From Myotis daubentonii (taxonomy: Eukaryota; Chordata; Mammalia; Chiroptera; Vespertilionidae): a stretch of 64,000 nucleotides of DNA. The stretch is taken from contig NC_081842.1 of assembly GCF_963259705.1 (NCBI RefSeq), forward strand, positions 88,528,433-88,592,432, written 5' to 3'. Numbering within the stretch: the first letter of the stretch is position 1; the number at the start of each line of letters is the position of its first letter. A program made the translations under genes and the position numbers. The notes under the pieces were generated by a model. The model did no database searches, was not told the origin of the DNA, and was given only the letters and a program-made list of their open reading frames with translations. Shown in pieces: positions 1-10,873 of the stretch.

Positions 1-751
1 GAGAGATCTGCAGATTCCTCTTCTTTGTTTGGGGTTTGGAGGTGCCCAGATGAGGCCCAGCTGTGAAGCAACGCAAGCTGCTGTAGGGTCTTGGGCCTTC
101 TTTTGGATGTTCTGAGTCTCTCTGACCCAGCTGCAGTTTGTTAGGTAATTTTCAGATTGCAAAGGGCCAGGCCTTTCATATGCAAAAGCCTCTGCGCACA
201 GCTTGGGGGAGGGGGCGGCATCTCGGGGAATCAACAGGGCGGAGCAAACAGCTATGGCTGATCCTCAGTCCACCCTAAGAGGTCCCGGGTCTCATGTCCT
301 CAGTAATTGCTGCAAGCACCTCTGAGAGAAAGCCGCCTTTGATTTCTGCCCAATGCCAGACAGTCCAGTTTTTCCCCATATGAGTCTGGGTCCCCAGAGA
401 CTCACCTGGAACTGGAGTTCAGAGCAGTCGGGGGCTTCAGACTCCCTCCTGATTGAAAAAGACCACCATGTCCTCAGTTGCCAGCCCTTTCCGTGTGTGC
501 CCCGTTCTCAGCTGCCAGCCCTTTTGGCGTGTGCCTCCGTACCTCTGCACTTTACTTCCGCACCTCCTCTGAGTCTCAGTGCTTTTCTTTTTCCTTCTAG
601 TTGTAGAATTTCCACTCAGCCAGCCTTCCTGTGGTTCTGGATGATGTCCGTTTTGTCTTTTAGTTGTATTTTTGAAGTTGTTGTGGGAGGCAGCAATTTC
701 CGGTGTTTACCTATGCTGCCATCTTGGTTTCCTCTACAATTTTTTTCTTAA
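1..751 (-). repeat. L1-derived (HAL1-like) element, 5' UTR, truncated by window edge
   Basis: On the minus strand this begins near 740 with the motif of the bat L1-type 5' end (ggaaaccaagatggcagc) and runs leftward off the window. The same sequence recurs in plus orientation at 38549-40015 and 40018-40675, and in minus orientation at 28190-29105. The translated stretches inside it are chance frames in a 5' UTR; one also appears in the antisense of the 40-kb copy, which supports homology and not coding. It lacks ORF1 within view. Confidence 0.8.
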
Positions 752-839
752 TATCGACTTTTTTATTTTTCAGATAAATTCAGTGTAGGTGCATCTTAGA
801 TAAATAAATAATTTTACATAACAAGTTATCTTAAAGACC

Positions 840-1378
840 ATAGACATGGATTGACGAGAGAGGGGAAGAGCAATTTCTATGCCTCTGCCTTAACTCTCCC
901 TGCCTTCCTAGATCCGACCAGTGTTTTGGTTTCATCCACATACGCTTGTGAATCTTTGTTCTCAGTGATGAATTTTGTTAAGTCTCGTAATAGGAGTAGC
1001 CTGATGGATGAAAGTAGTAGCTCATGCATATCTCTGAAGGTCATGAAATATAAACCTGATATAAAATCTCTGTCATCAGTGATGCAGCAGCAAAAGTCCC
1101 ACTGATAATATCAAACAGAGTCATAAAGTTTTCTGTCGCACTATCACTGTACATGTATACATTAAAAAGTAAATGTATTTTTCATCATCATATACTGTGT
1201 TTTTGTCACTCGAATGGATTTTATTATTTCTTCAAGGTTCTTCACATACGTACACCTTAAAAGATATCAAGTAGGCGTAACATGTTCTCAAAAAATTAGG
1301 GTTGGCACGCAGAAGAATTTTGAGTCAGAGATTTTGCTGGTTTTGGCATGCACTCACAAAAAGGTTGCCCAACACTAG
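840..1378 (+). pseudogene. hAT-superfamily transposase C-terminus with 3' terminal repeat (relic)
   Basis: An open stretch at 851-1105 ends with a peptide carrying the hAT C-terminal dimerisation signature: CESLFSVMNFVKS followed by an SSLMDES block and KPDIKSL, as in ZBED5/SPIN-like transposases. The stop is followed by about 270 bp of noncoding DNA, ending near 1378 in aaaggttgcccaacactag, a typical hAT terminal inverted repeat. The catalytic part and 5' end are absent, so this is a 5'-truncated dead copy. The family is inferred from the motif only. Confidence 0.6.
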
Positions 1379-1439
1379 AACCTCTCAGGATCAGAAAAGT
1401 GAACGGTTCTAGAGGCCACCCAACAATTCAGAGATGAGT

Positions 1440-1632
1440 TTTTCATAACTAATGCCAGTGGGGCCGATGATCAGGAAGTGAGCATTTCCCTATTGGTCAA
1501 CAGGCTGTCCCTCTAGAAGACCCTAAATGGGATCCCCATGATCTGCTGGGAGACTGGTGTAGGAAGCATTTCCAAACCTGTGTAGTACAGGGACTGAGAA
1601 GGAGCCCCTAACTATTCTAAACTATCATCTAT
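1440..1632 (+). pseudogene. retroviral gag (matrix-like) fragment
   Basis: The plus strand reads a short gag-like stretch (DPKWDPHDLLGDW, then GLRRS) and, after a one-base frame change, NYSKLS. This spacing resembles the matrix/capsid linker of gammaretrovirus-like gag. It stops at a SINE. It may be the 5' remnant of the provirus continued at 3109-7300, but that link is inference. Too short for firm assignment. Confidence 0.35.
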
Positions 1633-1637
1633 GCTGA

Positions 1638-1787
1638 ACGGTGTGACCCAGTGGTTGAGTGCTGACCTCTGAACCAAGAGGTCACTGGTTTGATTTCCAG
1701 TCAGGGCACATGACCATTCCTCATTGAGGTTTCTCTTTGTATCACTTTCCCTTCCTCTCTCTCTAAAATAAAAATTAAATAAATTAA
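1638..1787 (+). repeat. Ves-type tRNA-derived SINE
   Basis: Contains RNA polymerase III box-A-like (gtgacccagtggttgagtgc) and box-B-like (ggtcactggtttgatttcc) sequences, then cagtcagggcacatga and a CT-rich tract passing into an A/T-rich tail. This is the layout of bat Ves SINEs. The middle is shortened relative to the minus-strand copies at 44384 and 63214. Confidence 0.75.
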
Positions 1788-1938
1788 TCTATATTCATAA
1801 AAGCCTAAGAGACCAAACACCTGAACAAATGACCAGTCTTCCAGTTGCTATGATGCACACTGACCACCATGGGGCAGACGTTCAACACAGGAGCTGCCCC
1901 CTGGTGGTCAGTGCACTCCCATATACTCTGTCCTTGCC
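1788..1938 (+). mobile_element. Helitron (Helibat-like), 5' end only
   Basis: Starts A|TCTATATTCATAAAAGCC, the 5' Helitron end, followed by the subterminal block with two facing copies of the ccaccaggggg/cccctggtggt motif also seen at 27060 and 47800. No hairpin or CTAG 3' end follows: it runs directly into retroviral sequence near 1939, so it is 3'-truncated. Confidence 0.65.
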
Positions 1939-3108
1939 ACTTTTCCAAATCATGAGCCCGCTGTTTTAGGCATTGCTTATGTGCCTTAGATTTCTGCACA
2001 GGCACGGGTCTCACTATCCCCTTTTTTCACGGCTTGACTTCCCTGTCCCCCAAGCTGGCCATCGTTATAGTAACTTTGTGTATACAGTGGTCTAAAAAAG
2101 GGGTCAAGTGCCCATTAGTAGATGAGTGAATTAAAAAACTGTAGCACATCTACACAATGGAATATTATGCTGCTGTAAAAAAGAAGGAATTCTTACCATT
2201 TGCAACAGCATGGATGGAACTGGAGAGCATTATGCTAAGCGAAATAAGCCAGTCAGAGAAAGATAAATATCACATGATCTCATTCATTTGTGGAATATAA
2301 TGAACAACATATGCTGATGAACAAAAACAGATCCAGAGACAGAGAAGCATTGATTAGATCGTCAAACCTCAGAGGGAAGGTAGAGGAGGGTGGGGGTAAA
2401 GGGGAGAGATCAACCAAAGGACTTGTATGCATGCATATATGCCCAACCAATGGACACAGACACCAGGGGGGTGAGGGCATAAATGGGGGGGGGGGCAGTG
2501 TGCAAGGGCAATGGGGGGATAAGGACACATATATAATACCTTAATCAATAAAGAAAATAATAACAAAAAATAATAATAAAAATAAAAAAGAGGTCAAATG
2601 GCTGCCAGCGAGCAGAATGCCACCAGAGGGGCTGAAGCGAGAATCCAGTCTTTCAAGTTGTAAAACGCTCATCATCAAGACCTCGAGTATTCATATTAAC
2701 ACGGCTTGTCTCATGCCCATTTCCCATATAACTTGCACTAACCAGTCCATCAGGGAGTGGTCTCCCTGTCCAGCTCCCAAACGCGACTGATCTGCAGTTG
2801 CTGCCCGGAGGACCGGTCGTTATGGCGGCTAACTTCTCCATTTAGGGTGGAGACAGCTGCAAGCTATCTGCACCATCCTCCCACAACCTTAGGAGACATG
2901 CAGGAATTGGCTTCCCGGACATCTGCTGGGTTCGTTTTCCTAATTCTCTCAGTTCTGTGGGGGTATAGAAGGTACACGTGGTTAATTCAGTAACCATGGG
3001 CGGCCCTTGAGCCCCACCTCCTGGGACTACAGGCTGATCATGCTCCAGATGCCATTTCACAATGGGTTGAGCCTGCAAGACAAGGGCTGCTACACCAGCG
3101 TTAACACT
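1939..3108 (-). pseudogene. endogenous retrovirus gag to gag-pro segment, inverted
   Basis: The minus strand from about 3107 downward reads a gag-like capsid segment with the motif PTELRELGKRTQQ and then LLRLWEDGADSLQLSP. It continues beyond a stop at 2842 as MEKLAAITTGPP, reaching the gag-pro junction at 1939-2756. Stops and frame changes are present throughout. A plus-strand L1 fragment (2111-2583) interrupts it. The part at 1939-2756 is an inverted duplicate of 3109-3520. The 311-codon minus-strand ORF at 2842-3777 is only partly real: above 3108 it is antisense of the plus-strand arm. Confidence 0.6.
2111..2583 (+). repeat. LINE-1 3' end with A-rich tail
   Basis: Contains the conserved end of L1 ORF2 (sense ...caatggaatattatgctgc, ggatggaactggagagcat), then the 3' UTR and an A/T-rich tail. 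It is 5'-truncated. Flanks aaaaaaggggtcaagtg (2094-2110) and aaaaaagaggtcaaatg (2584-2600) match at 15 of 17 bases, as expected for a target-site duplication. It landed in the inverted retroviral arm. The same 3' UTR recurs in minus orientation at 46446-47015. Confidence 0.85.
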
Positions 3109-3620
3109 GTCCCTGATGGACTGGTTAATGGCGGCGTCTTGAAGCATCTGGCAGGATGCAGGAGAATTACCAGAAACCGTGAGTAAATGGCCTACGTATG
3201 TGGATTTAGTGCAAGTTATGTGGGAAATGGGCATGAGACAAGCCATGTTAATATGAATACTCGAGGTCTTGATGATGAGCGTTTTACAACTTGAAAGACT
3301 GGATTCTCGCTTCAGCCCCTCTGGTGGCATTCTGCTCGCTGGCAGCCATTTGACCCCTTTTTGAGACCACTGTATCCACGAAGTTACTATGACGACGGCT
3401 GGCTTGGGGGACGCGGAAGTCAAGCCATGAGAAAAGGGGGTAGTGAGACCAGTGCCTGTGCAGAAGCCTAAGGCACAGAAGCAACGCCTGAGACAATGGG
3501 CTCGGGATTTGGAAAATCCTGAGGAGGCGGAGTGCAGTGTCCTGACTGAAGGACAGGCTGAGGAGCCCGGTTCGCAGGGAACCTGGAGGCACGGAGGCCG
3601 CGTGCTGCACTCACTATATA
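3109..3620 (+). pseudogene. endogenous retrovirus, gag-pro junction (plus arm of inverted duplication)
   Basis: Plus-strand partner of the inverted duplication: it matches the minus strand of 1939-2110 plus 2601-2756 closely, with about 78 bp (about 3127-3205) missing from the other arm. It leads into the protease frame. The frame VPVQKPKAQKQRLRQWARDL (from 3446) is basic and resembles its counterpart at 1805-2014 on the minus strand. Confidence 0.6.
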
Positions 3621-3960
3621 TTGATCCCCCACAGCGTGCAACGTGTGTGGGCGCCGGTGGATACCGGTGCCGACTGCAGTTTACTGTCTGGAAACCAGGA
3701 CAGATGCACGGGCCCAGTGGCCCATGTGTACAGGTACAGAGGCCTAACCGCCCATGTGTGGCAGGCAACTTTGACACTGGTATTGGCCGCCTTCCCCCGG
3801 AGGCCTATACCGTGCATCTCTCTCCCATGCCAGACTACATCGTGGGAATGGGTGTGCTAAAAGGGTTAACAATTGCTACAACCCAAGGTAAATTCCACTT
3901 GGATGCGTGTGGTAAAGCTCATCACAAGGGGGCACCCACTTCACACGACCGTAAAACTGT
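3621..3960 (+). pseudogene. endogenous retrovirus aspartic protease remnant
   Basis: The frame contains the aspartic protease signature VDTGADCSLLSG; the active-site Asp-Thr-Gly is encoded near 3660-3668. It is followed by hydrophobic strand-like segments in the overlapping frames and a switch to MGVLKGLTIATTQGKFHLD in another frame. Frameshifts split the domain, so it is not functional. In an intact retrovirus this enzyme cleaves Gag-Pol. Confidence 0.7.
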
Positions 3961-4450
3961 CTAACCCCTGCCGGTGGTCCTGGCGCAGCAGTACCCCTCC
4001 CAGGAGGTCAGGAGGAAATTGGACAATGTTGCAGCTAGAAAAGGTGAAGATCACCCGGCCCACGCTCGGCCCCTATAATTCTCCCTAGTTTGTTCCCGGA
4101 GGGTACGCCACCCCTCCCGGAGACCATGTGGTTCACCGATGGGTCAAGTAGGGGGAACCCTGCTACATGGGTGGCAGTGGCTATCTGTTTGGATACAGAT
4201 GCACTGTGGTTCGAGTCTGGTACTGGGCAAAGGAGCCAATAGGCTGAATTGTGAGCAGTCTGGGTGGTTTTGACATTAGAACGGACAGCTGGGCTGTCTT
4301 TAAAGGCTTGACTGTGTGGTTGCCACAATGGCACAGCAGCAGTGGGTCATAGGTCATCGTCCAGTGTGAGGACAGGAAATGTAGAAGGATATATGGGAAG
4401 TAGGGACTTTCAAAGAGGCAACAATATATCATTTGAGTGGCCATTGACCA
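3961..4450 (+). pseudogene. endogenous retrovirus pol: RT N-terminal stub fused to RNase H
   Basis: The start of reverse transcriptase is visible (QQYPSQEVRRKLDN, then RPTLGPYNSP to 4088). The sequence then jumps within about 40 bp to the RNase H start (WFTDGSSRGNPATW, from about 4127, and FESGTGQ). The fingers and palm of RT, including the YxDD catalytic motif, are missing, consistent with an internal deletion of more than 1 kb. Two stop codons interrupt RNase H. The element cannot encode an active polymerase. Confidence 0.65.
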
Positions 4451-4559
4451 CTGTTAGCCCCTGGGAATGAGACTGATGCGTTGGCAAGGGTCCGGGAGGT
4501 AGTACCTTCCCCTGAAGATCAGGCTTGGTAGCTTCATTGGAAATTGGGGCACGTGGGAC

Positions 4560-5700
4560 CATGGACAATGATGCAGGTGGCCAAGCGTTGGGACCTGGCC
4601 CTATCCATGGGGGAAGCCCTTGCTGCAGTGTGAGGATGTCCTCGCTGTGCTCAGGTACACCCCAGTCGATATGGTCTCCAGGGGAAAAGGGGCCATGTCC
4701 TCAGAGGAGACGCACCCCCCCCCCCCCCCGCAACATTGGCAGGTGGATTTTATTGGGCCTCTCCCTTTGGATCTGGGTTTTAAGTATGACCTTATGGCTG
4801 TGGATACTGTCACCAGCCTCCTCTTTGTGTAACCTGCAAGGGAGGCCATCCAATTGTTAGTGGTCCAAGGATTAGAACACTTAGGGGCCACCTATGGGTG
4901 ACCCTTAACATAGCAAGTGATAATGGAACCCATTTCACAGGGAAAGAGGTACAGAGCTGGGCCAAGGCCTAGGACAGTGATGGCGAACCTTTTGAGCTCG
5001 GCGTGTCAGCATTTTGAAAAACCCTAACTTAACTCTGGTGCCGTGTCACATATAGAAATTTTTGATATTTGCAACCATAATAAAACAAAGATTTATATTT
5101 TTGATATTTATTTTATATATTTAAATGCCACTTAACAAAGGAAAATCAACCAAAAAAATGAGTTCACGTGTCACCTCTGACACGTGTGTCATAGGTTCGC
5201 CATCACTGGCCTAGGACATAGCTTGGTAGTTTCACGTTCCATATCATCCCCAAGCTGCTGGGATGATTGAATGGTATAATGGCCTATTGAAAGACAAGCT
5301 CCGCCTAGGGGTGGACTCATCTAGCCTAAAAGGTGGGGCAAAACATTGGATACATCCATCAGAATGAACAGCCTAGGAAGACAAGTGCCTCCCCCTTAGA
5401 GTTAATGATGCAGAGGTATCCCCAGACACTGCATGTGAAGGTGAAAACAACAGATGAACTGTTGTCCCCCAAGGTACACCCATCTAGGACTTTGCTGCTG
5501 CCCACACCTGCCTCCCTGGCAGAGGGGAAGAGGCAGTGTAGACCTGGCCATGGACTGTAACGAGGGAAGGGCCCTGGGTAGCCTTCCGATCCACTTGGGG
5601 AGGCGGATATGACTACAAGTTACAGTTGCATTCCTTGATCCAGCCCTGGTAAGTAACTGTACAAGTCCAAGCCAGAAAACACAGGGCGGGAGTGTTAAAG
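4560..5700 (+). pseudogene. endogenous retrovirus integrase remnant, split by a hAT MITE
   Basis: The catalytic core is recognisable by HWQVDFIGPLPLDLG (first catalytic Asp, about 4735), AVDTVTSLLFV and ASDNGTHFTGKEVQSW (second Asp, about 4922). After the MITE at 4975-5208 it resumes with YHPQAAGMIEWYNGLLKDKL, which carries the third catalytic acidic residue. A C-terminal segment (KLGPYKGGDPVWYHQPGRPP, from 5758) follows after stops and frameshifts. Confidence 0.75.
4975..5208 (+). mobile_element. non-autonomous hAT MITE, complete, with 8-bp TSD
   Basis: Terminal inverted repeats CAGTGATGGCGAACC and GGTTCGCCATCACTG bound 234 bp of A/T-rich noncoding DNA. It is flanked by perfect 8-bp duplications gcctagga (4967-4974 and 5209-5216), the hallmark of hAT insertion. 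It sits inside the retroviral integrase remnant. Confidence 0.93.
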
Positions 5701-5929
5701 GGGAATTACGCTATTGCCCTCTGGCCAGTGCCCAGATTTCCCATAGCTACCCCTGTGAAACTGGGCCCCTATAAAGGGGGAGATCCAGTTTGGTATCACC
5801 AGCCAGGTCGCCCTCCGATTCCAGCCACAGCGCTGTCTAGAGGAGGCAGAGTTGCTTGCATCTTGCCGGAAGGCCATGATCTGCCTCTGATGGTCTCAGT
5901 TTGTCTTTTGTCTCTTAGACTAAAGTGAG

Positions 5930-6870
5930 CTTAGCTAACAGCATAGTGTCGTGAGTGCACACCTATGCTTGAGTGCATTAATGTCTCCCATTGTTGGGTG
6001 TGCACAGAAATTCCCCCAGGTATGGCTGGCGGATTTCCATGGCACATCCATCCAGCCACCACTGCCAATTAGACATGGTTAGCTGCTCAAGATTTTGGCA
6101 ACATCTCCTGGGACCCTGTACGCCAAGCCATAGAGACTCCAATCTGGCGTGACCATGGCGATACTTCTCCCTTTATCAGTTATGCAGTGTGGAACAGTTG
6201 GGGGTGGTTGCTAGGGGAACAAGTAGAATTAAGAGAACCTGCAGACATGTGTGTGGAGCAGCAGCAACACAATAAGAATCAAGTTGTTGGCTGGCTGCCT
6301 CCAGACTTGTGCCATAACATAACCACTAATGTTGAGGTCCAGAAGTGATGAACTGGAAAGTGTTATACCGGCACAAAACCTGTAGATATGATGATGCCAG
6401 GATACTTATAGGTGTGTGGAAGGTATGGTTGGCCCTACCTCCCAGTGAATCGGTTGGGATGATGCACCTAGGGCAGACCCTATAACTCTGGGTGAATCCT
6501 TAAGACTTTTGAAGAGGTTCCCTGTAACTGGGACTCAGTATACCACCAGTGGCATCGTGTTAAATGGACTCCCTGGTGGTTTATACCCCTTAGCAGTAGT
6601 CTTTCCTGCAAGAGGAGCAATTAAGGAAGAATTAGAAATTACAGCCTTAGCTGAGCATACAGCTAAAGCCTTGAATCAGACCTGGCAAGCCCTTACCCTA
6701 ATGATGGATGAAACAACGCAGATGTGCAAAGTGGTATTACAGAATAGAATGGCACTAGATTTGTTAACTGTTGCTCAGGGGGACACTTGTGCCATCCTAC
6801 ATGTAGAATGCTGTACATATGTGCCTGAAAATCAAGAAAATGTAACCAGTGCCCTGTAAGAGATAAGGAA
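5930..6870 (+). pseudogene. endogenous retrovirus env remnant (SU and TM parts)
   Basis: A pyrimidine tract ending in ctcttag at 5909-5920 could be the old env splice acceptor. The SU part has CWVCTEIPPGM from about 5990. The TM part is open for 116 codons (6509-6859): it has a fusion-peptide-like region and the conserved block [19 protein letters not shown] followed by a CC pair, typical of gammaretrovirus-type TM subunits. It ends without a clear membrane anchor. Stops in SU make it non-functional. Confidence 0.7.
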
Positions 6871-6879
6871 GTGCAGGCC

Positions 6880-7300
6880 ATACAAGCCCTTTCCTATAAT
6901 CCCCTCTGAGATTAGTAGGATGGATTGTCAGGAGCATGGCGCGGGACATTTGTAAATTTTGCTACTGGGCCAGAGTACCCCGCAGAAACCATTGCCATAG
7001 GGGTAGAGGGTAGGGGTCCTGACCAGAGTGTGCCGGAGATTCAAGGACTACTTGCCATGCACATGCATGAGGGCAATGACTCAGCAGTAGCACTATACAT
7101 GTTGCGCAAGCGCACCCTTATATAACCCTTTTATAACCTGCTTATGCTAATGTAGCACGAGCATCGCTAACTGGCATGAGGCCTCTTTTGTTTGATCGTG
7201 TATATAAGTTGCCACTGACCAGGCAGTGTTTGGCTACTTTGTTCATAATAAAGCATGTCCCATCTACCTGCCGTCACCTTGTGTTCTTCCAATTTCCTGC
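6880..7300 (+). repeat. probable 3' LTR of the endogenous retrovirus
   Basis: Downstream of env lie a TATA-like tatataag (7201-7208) and aataaa (7247-7252) 46 bp apart, the spacing of a U3/R promoter and poly(A) signal in a retroviral LTR. No matching 5' LTR is visible to fix the edges, so the boundaries are approximate. Confidence 0.45.
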
Positions 7301-9441
7301 ACCCAGAGGGGTCAAGTTCCTGGCTGAGGAACTTGCCTCAAACAGTCTCAAAATTCCTCTGCTGACTATTTTGGTACAGATTAATTCTCAAGTCCGCCCC
7401 CCCCCCCACTCCTCTTTTTTTTTTTTTTTTTTTTTTGACTTCGTTGTGGCCTTTTCAGAATTCCCAAGAAGCACCTGGCAACTTTATCTTGCCAATCCTT
7501 GAGACTGCTGGCTTCTCTGCTTAGCGGGTAAAACTGCCCCTTTTTCCTTTCCCCTTTCCGCGCCCTTTCCGTATTCTCTCATTAGGGAGGTTTTTTGACC
7601 ATTGGTTCTCGTATCCTTGGAGAGGGAAGATAATGGTTTGTTAGTTACAAGCTGGCTGCAAATTGCTCACACTGTTTGGCCTTGTTAAACTTCCCTATCT
7701 CAGTTTCCCTGTTCCTCCTGCCCTGGACTCCTGTAACAATACCATGCCCGTAGACAGGGCTCAATAGAGTCACTTGAGAACAACAATGGGAAAAATGCTG
7801 AAATGCCTGTATCAGATACTGTCTTGGAAAGGAGTTGCAGATACACTGACCTGGGGGGAGGGGGGGTGATAACGAAATGGAACTGGTGCTCCCTGTGTGG
7901 AAAACAAACAAACAAACTAAGGGGGCACCGAAGACAAAGGAGCAGGGGTTTCTTACTAATTGAGGGAATATAGAAAGGCTTTCGGGTCCTAAGAAAGCAT
8001 GGAGGGTGCTTAGGAGGATGCTGTTGGAGTTGGGGCCCAGGAGGCAAGTGCCAGAGGAGAGGATTCACTGTTCACACTCAGCCAGTCACCACAGTAGGGA
8101 GACTCTGAAGCCATCAGATCAATGGATCTGGGTCGGGATCCGGGGAACTCTGGGCTTCACCCTGCTCTCAGTTTCAGGCAAGACAATCAGGGACAGAATA
8201 GGAAAATTGGCACAACATTCTCCCTGGGAGGGAGGGATTAGGCTGGTTTTTCCCCAGGAAACCTGTCCCCTGAGTCTTAAGTCCGGCTCAGCGTGGTTCA
8301 CGTATCTTTATTTTAGTAAAGTATTATGAGAGAAAGGAGATAAAAACATGCTAATAAACCAGTTTTAACCAGAAATCCTTTGCTTCTGGTCTCAAGATGT
8401 CACACTTGCACACCGAAGCCACAGAGTGAATAGATGTGACAGGCCAAGCACATGCACTTGCTTCCCTTTATGCCTCAAAGTTCTGAAAATTAGAAGAAAT
8501 TCATAGTAGGACTATCAAATAAAAAAGGTTTCCATGAAGAGAAAAGGCATCTTGAAGAAATTTGGGTATTGAAAAGATTAATTGTATTGGACAATTGGTT
8601 GTGTGGATTATGCAAAATAGATTGCTTAGATTGACTGTGAGAGCGTGAGAAAAACAAAGACCCAGATGCTTTGAAGAAAACCACATCCTGAAGAAAACCG
8701 CTTCCGAATTTAGAGCAGATCCAGAAAAACAGCAAGCTCAAAGTGAACAAATATGAAGAGCAGGAGTGTTGCCTCTGAATAATCATCAGGGTAAACAATA
8801 ATAAAGCTAACTGAATAACAATACCTTGTAGGGCTGGGGCCAGGTTCTTCAGAAGGTGGTATATACTCTGAATCAGCATCCAATATATGGTGCTGTTTCT
8901 CCCATAACCAGTACAATAATTAAGTGACCCACTAGCAAGATTTTTGCTTCTTGCTCCCACAACCTTATGTTCTGAGGAGATTAATTCTGACTGCCAAGAG
9001 GAAATTGACTACTACTTTACAGTGGAGGTGTGGAATATAAAGATCCTTTAGGATACTGCTTAGTATTACTATACCCTGTATTTAAGGTCAATGGAAAACT
9101 ACAACAGCTTGATCTAGGTAGGCCTAGGCCCTTTGGAAATGAAGTTTTGTGTCACCACACCAAGTAAGGAACCAGGACCAACTGAGTTGCTTGCTGACGG
9201 CAAAGGGCACACAGAGTTGTGAGAGAGAGTAGTTATAAATATCAGCTATGGACCCATGACCAGTTATGCTAGTAGACAATAAGACAGCAATTATCATTAA
9301 CTTATTTCCACTTTGTTTTGTTCTGAATACATTTGTATATTTACATATATCTATCTTTCTATCTTTATTTTTATCTTTGTCTTTACTCCTCTTCTATTCC
9401 TTTATTATGTGACATAAGAAAACTGGCTTTATATTATAGTA
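7301..9441. other. no recognised gene or repeat
   Basis: A C-tract and T-tract at 7397-7437 follow the retrovirus. The rest shows no protein with familiar motifs; ORFs here (up to 156 codons at 8490-8960, minus) have no recognisable domain and no flanking splice logic. It may include old unclassified repeats. Confidence 0.5.
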
Positions 9442-9647
9442 CTAGAGGCTGGGTGCACGAATTTGTGCACAGGTAGGGTCTGGCGGGCCCGCCCTGATCG
9501 GGGCTGATTGGGGCCGGCTGGAGGGAGGGGCTGCGGGAGGTTGGCCAGCCGGCCCTGCCCACAGCGGGCCAGTTGGCCGACTGCAGTGCAAATCATAGCA
9601 ACCAGTCATTCTGGTTGTTCCGGTCACTTGGCTTTTATATATATAGA
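9442..9647 (-). mobile_element. Helitron (Helibat-like), short non-autonomous
   Basis: Read on the minus strand: 5' TC-TATATATATAAAAGCC and 3' hairpin gtgcacaaattcgtgcac followed by CTAG. Flanked by A and T as expected for Helitrons; no target duplication. Confidence 0.85.
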
Positions 9648-10280
9648 TTTAAATATTATTAATTTTACATTATAGTAATTGACAGGAAGGATATCAAGGA
9701 GAAGAATAAAGCTCACTTAAGGACTTCATCTCCTCTTCTAGGGAAGGGTTAGTACATTTCAGTTGTACACAGGATAGTTGTATCAGATTAGGTGGGTACA
9801 ACTTATGACCTATTTTTGTCTTTATTTGAAGATTAAGTATGGTTTAATGTGATGCATCTGGGTGCCAAGTTGACAAGGGGTGGACTTGTGACGATCAGTT
9901 TTATATGTCAACTTAACTGGGCCACAGAATTTCCAGATATTTAGTCAACATTATTGTGGATGTGTCTGTGAGGGTGTTTTAGGAGGAGATTAACTTTTGA
10001 GTCAGTAGATGGAATAAAACAGATGGCCTGCCCCTCCAATCAGTTTAGGGCCTTAATAACACAAAAAGGCTAACACTCCATCAAGGGAGGAAAAATTTCC
10101 TCTTACCTGACTGCCTTGAGCTGAGACATCAGTTTTTCCTGGGTCTCAAGCCTGTCAATATTTACATTGGAACTACAACATTGGCTCTCTTGGGTCTCCA
10201 GCTTGCTAACTGCAGTTCTTGGGACTTGTCAGCCTCCATCACTGTGAGCCAATTCCTTAATAAATCTCTCCACATATACA

Positions 10281-10873
10281 GGGGTTCCCAAAAATATGTA
10301 AACACATGTTAACAGCTGATAGCTCAATTGATGTTTCTTTCTTTTCAGCCAGACTAAGCTTTGAACAAAAGAAATTCATCCTAAAATGCTACTGGAAGTT
10401 TGAAAATGCAATTGAAATACAAAAACTGCCTTTATAATTATTCAAAGTGTGTATACACTTTTTTTGGGGGGGGGCATAGGGTATCCCCCAAAAGTATATA
10501 TACATTTTAATAGCTGATAACTCACTTAATTTTCACTCCTTTTCAGGTTTAACTGATTTGAAATAATGGGTGAAGCCAGACTAAGCTTTGAACAAAGAAA
10601 GTTATTCACTAGACTTTTTAAATGGGGATACATAAGAGATAAAGTTTATGGTACAAAACTGGTAACAGTTGATGAATTGAGGGTGTATAATACTGAACAA
10701 AATTATGCCTAATATTTGCAATTCCATTGCTTTGCAGCACTATCAGCAGTGCCTGGACCAGAATAAATTATTATTCATTTTTATAGATCCTTTCAAATTC
10801 TGAACATGAACTGTATGTTAATAAACATTGACCTTATAATCATTCAAAGTGTCTATACATTTTTGGGGGACAC
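10281..10873. mobile_element. two adjacent Tc1/mariner-type deletion derivatives
   Basis: Ends of the type ggttcccaaaaatatgtaaa and tatacatttttgggggacac repeat twice (about 10281-10490 and 10487-10873) with shared inner sequence (agctgataactcac, tttcttttcag). Both carry a remnant of a mariner N-terminal helix-turn-helix (EARLSFEQRK). Internal deletions removed the catalytic domain. Confidence 0.6.

Noticed and set aside
1650..1710. tRNA gene
   Set aside because: The box A and B motifs belong to a Ves SINE; there is no cloverleaf and a long CT/A tail follows.
2842..3777. 311-codon minus-strand ORF
   Set aside because: Only the part below 3108 is real gag sense sequence; the rest is antisense of the protease and gag-pro arm.
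4690..4730. Frameshift by C-tract as programmed slippage in integrase
   Set aside because: The 18-bp C run looks like ordinary homopolymer growth in a dead provirus that already has stops and frameshifts.
8490..8960. 156-codon minus-strand ORF
   Set aside because: Serine/leucine-rich with no recognised domain and no supporting context.
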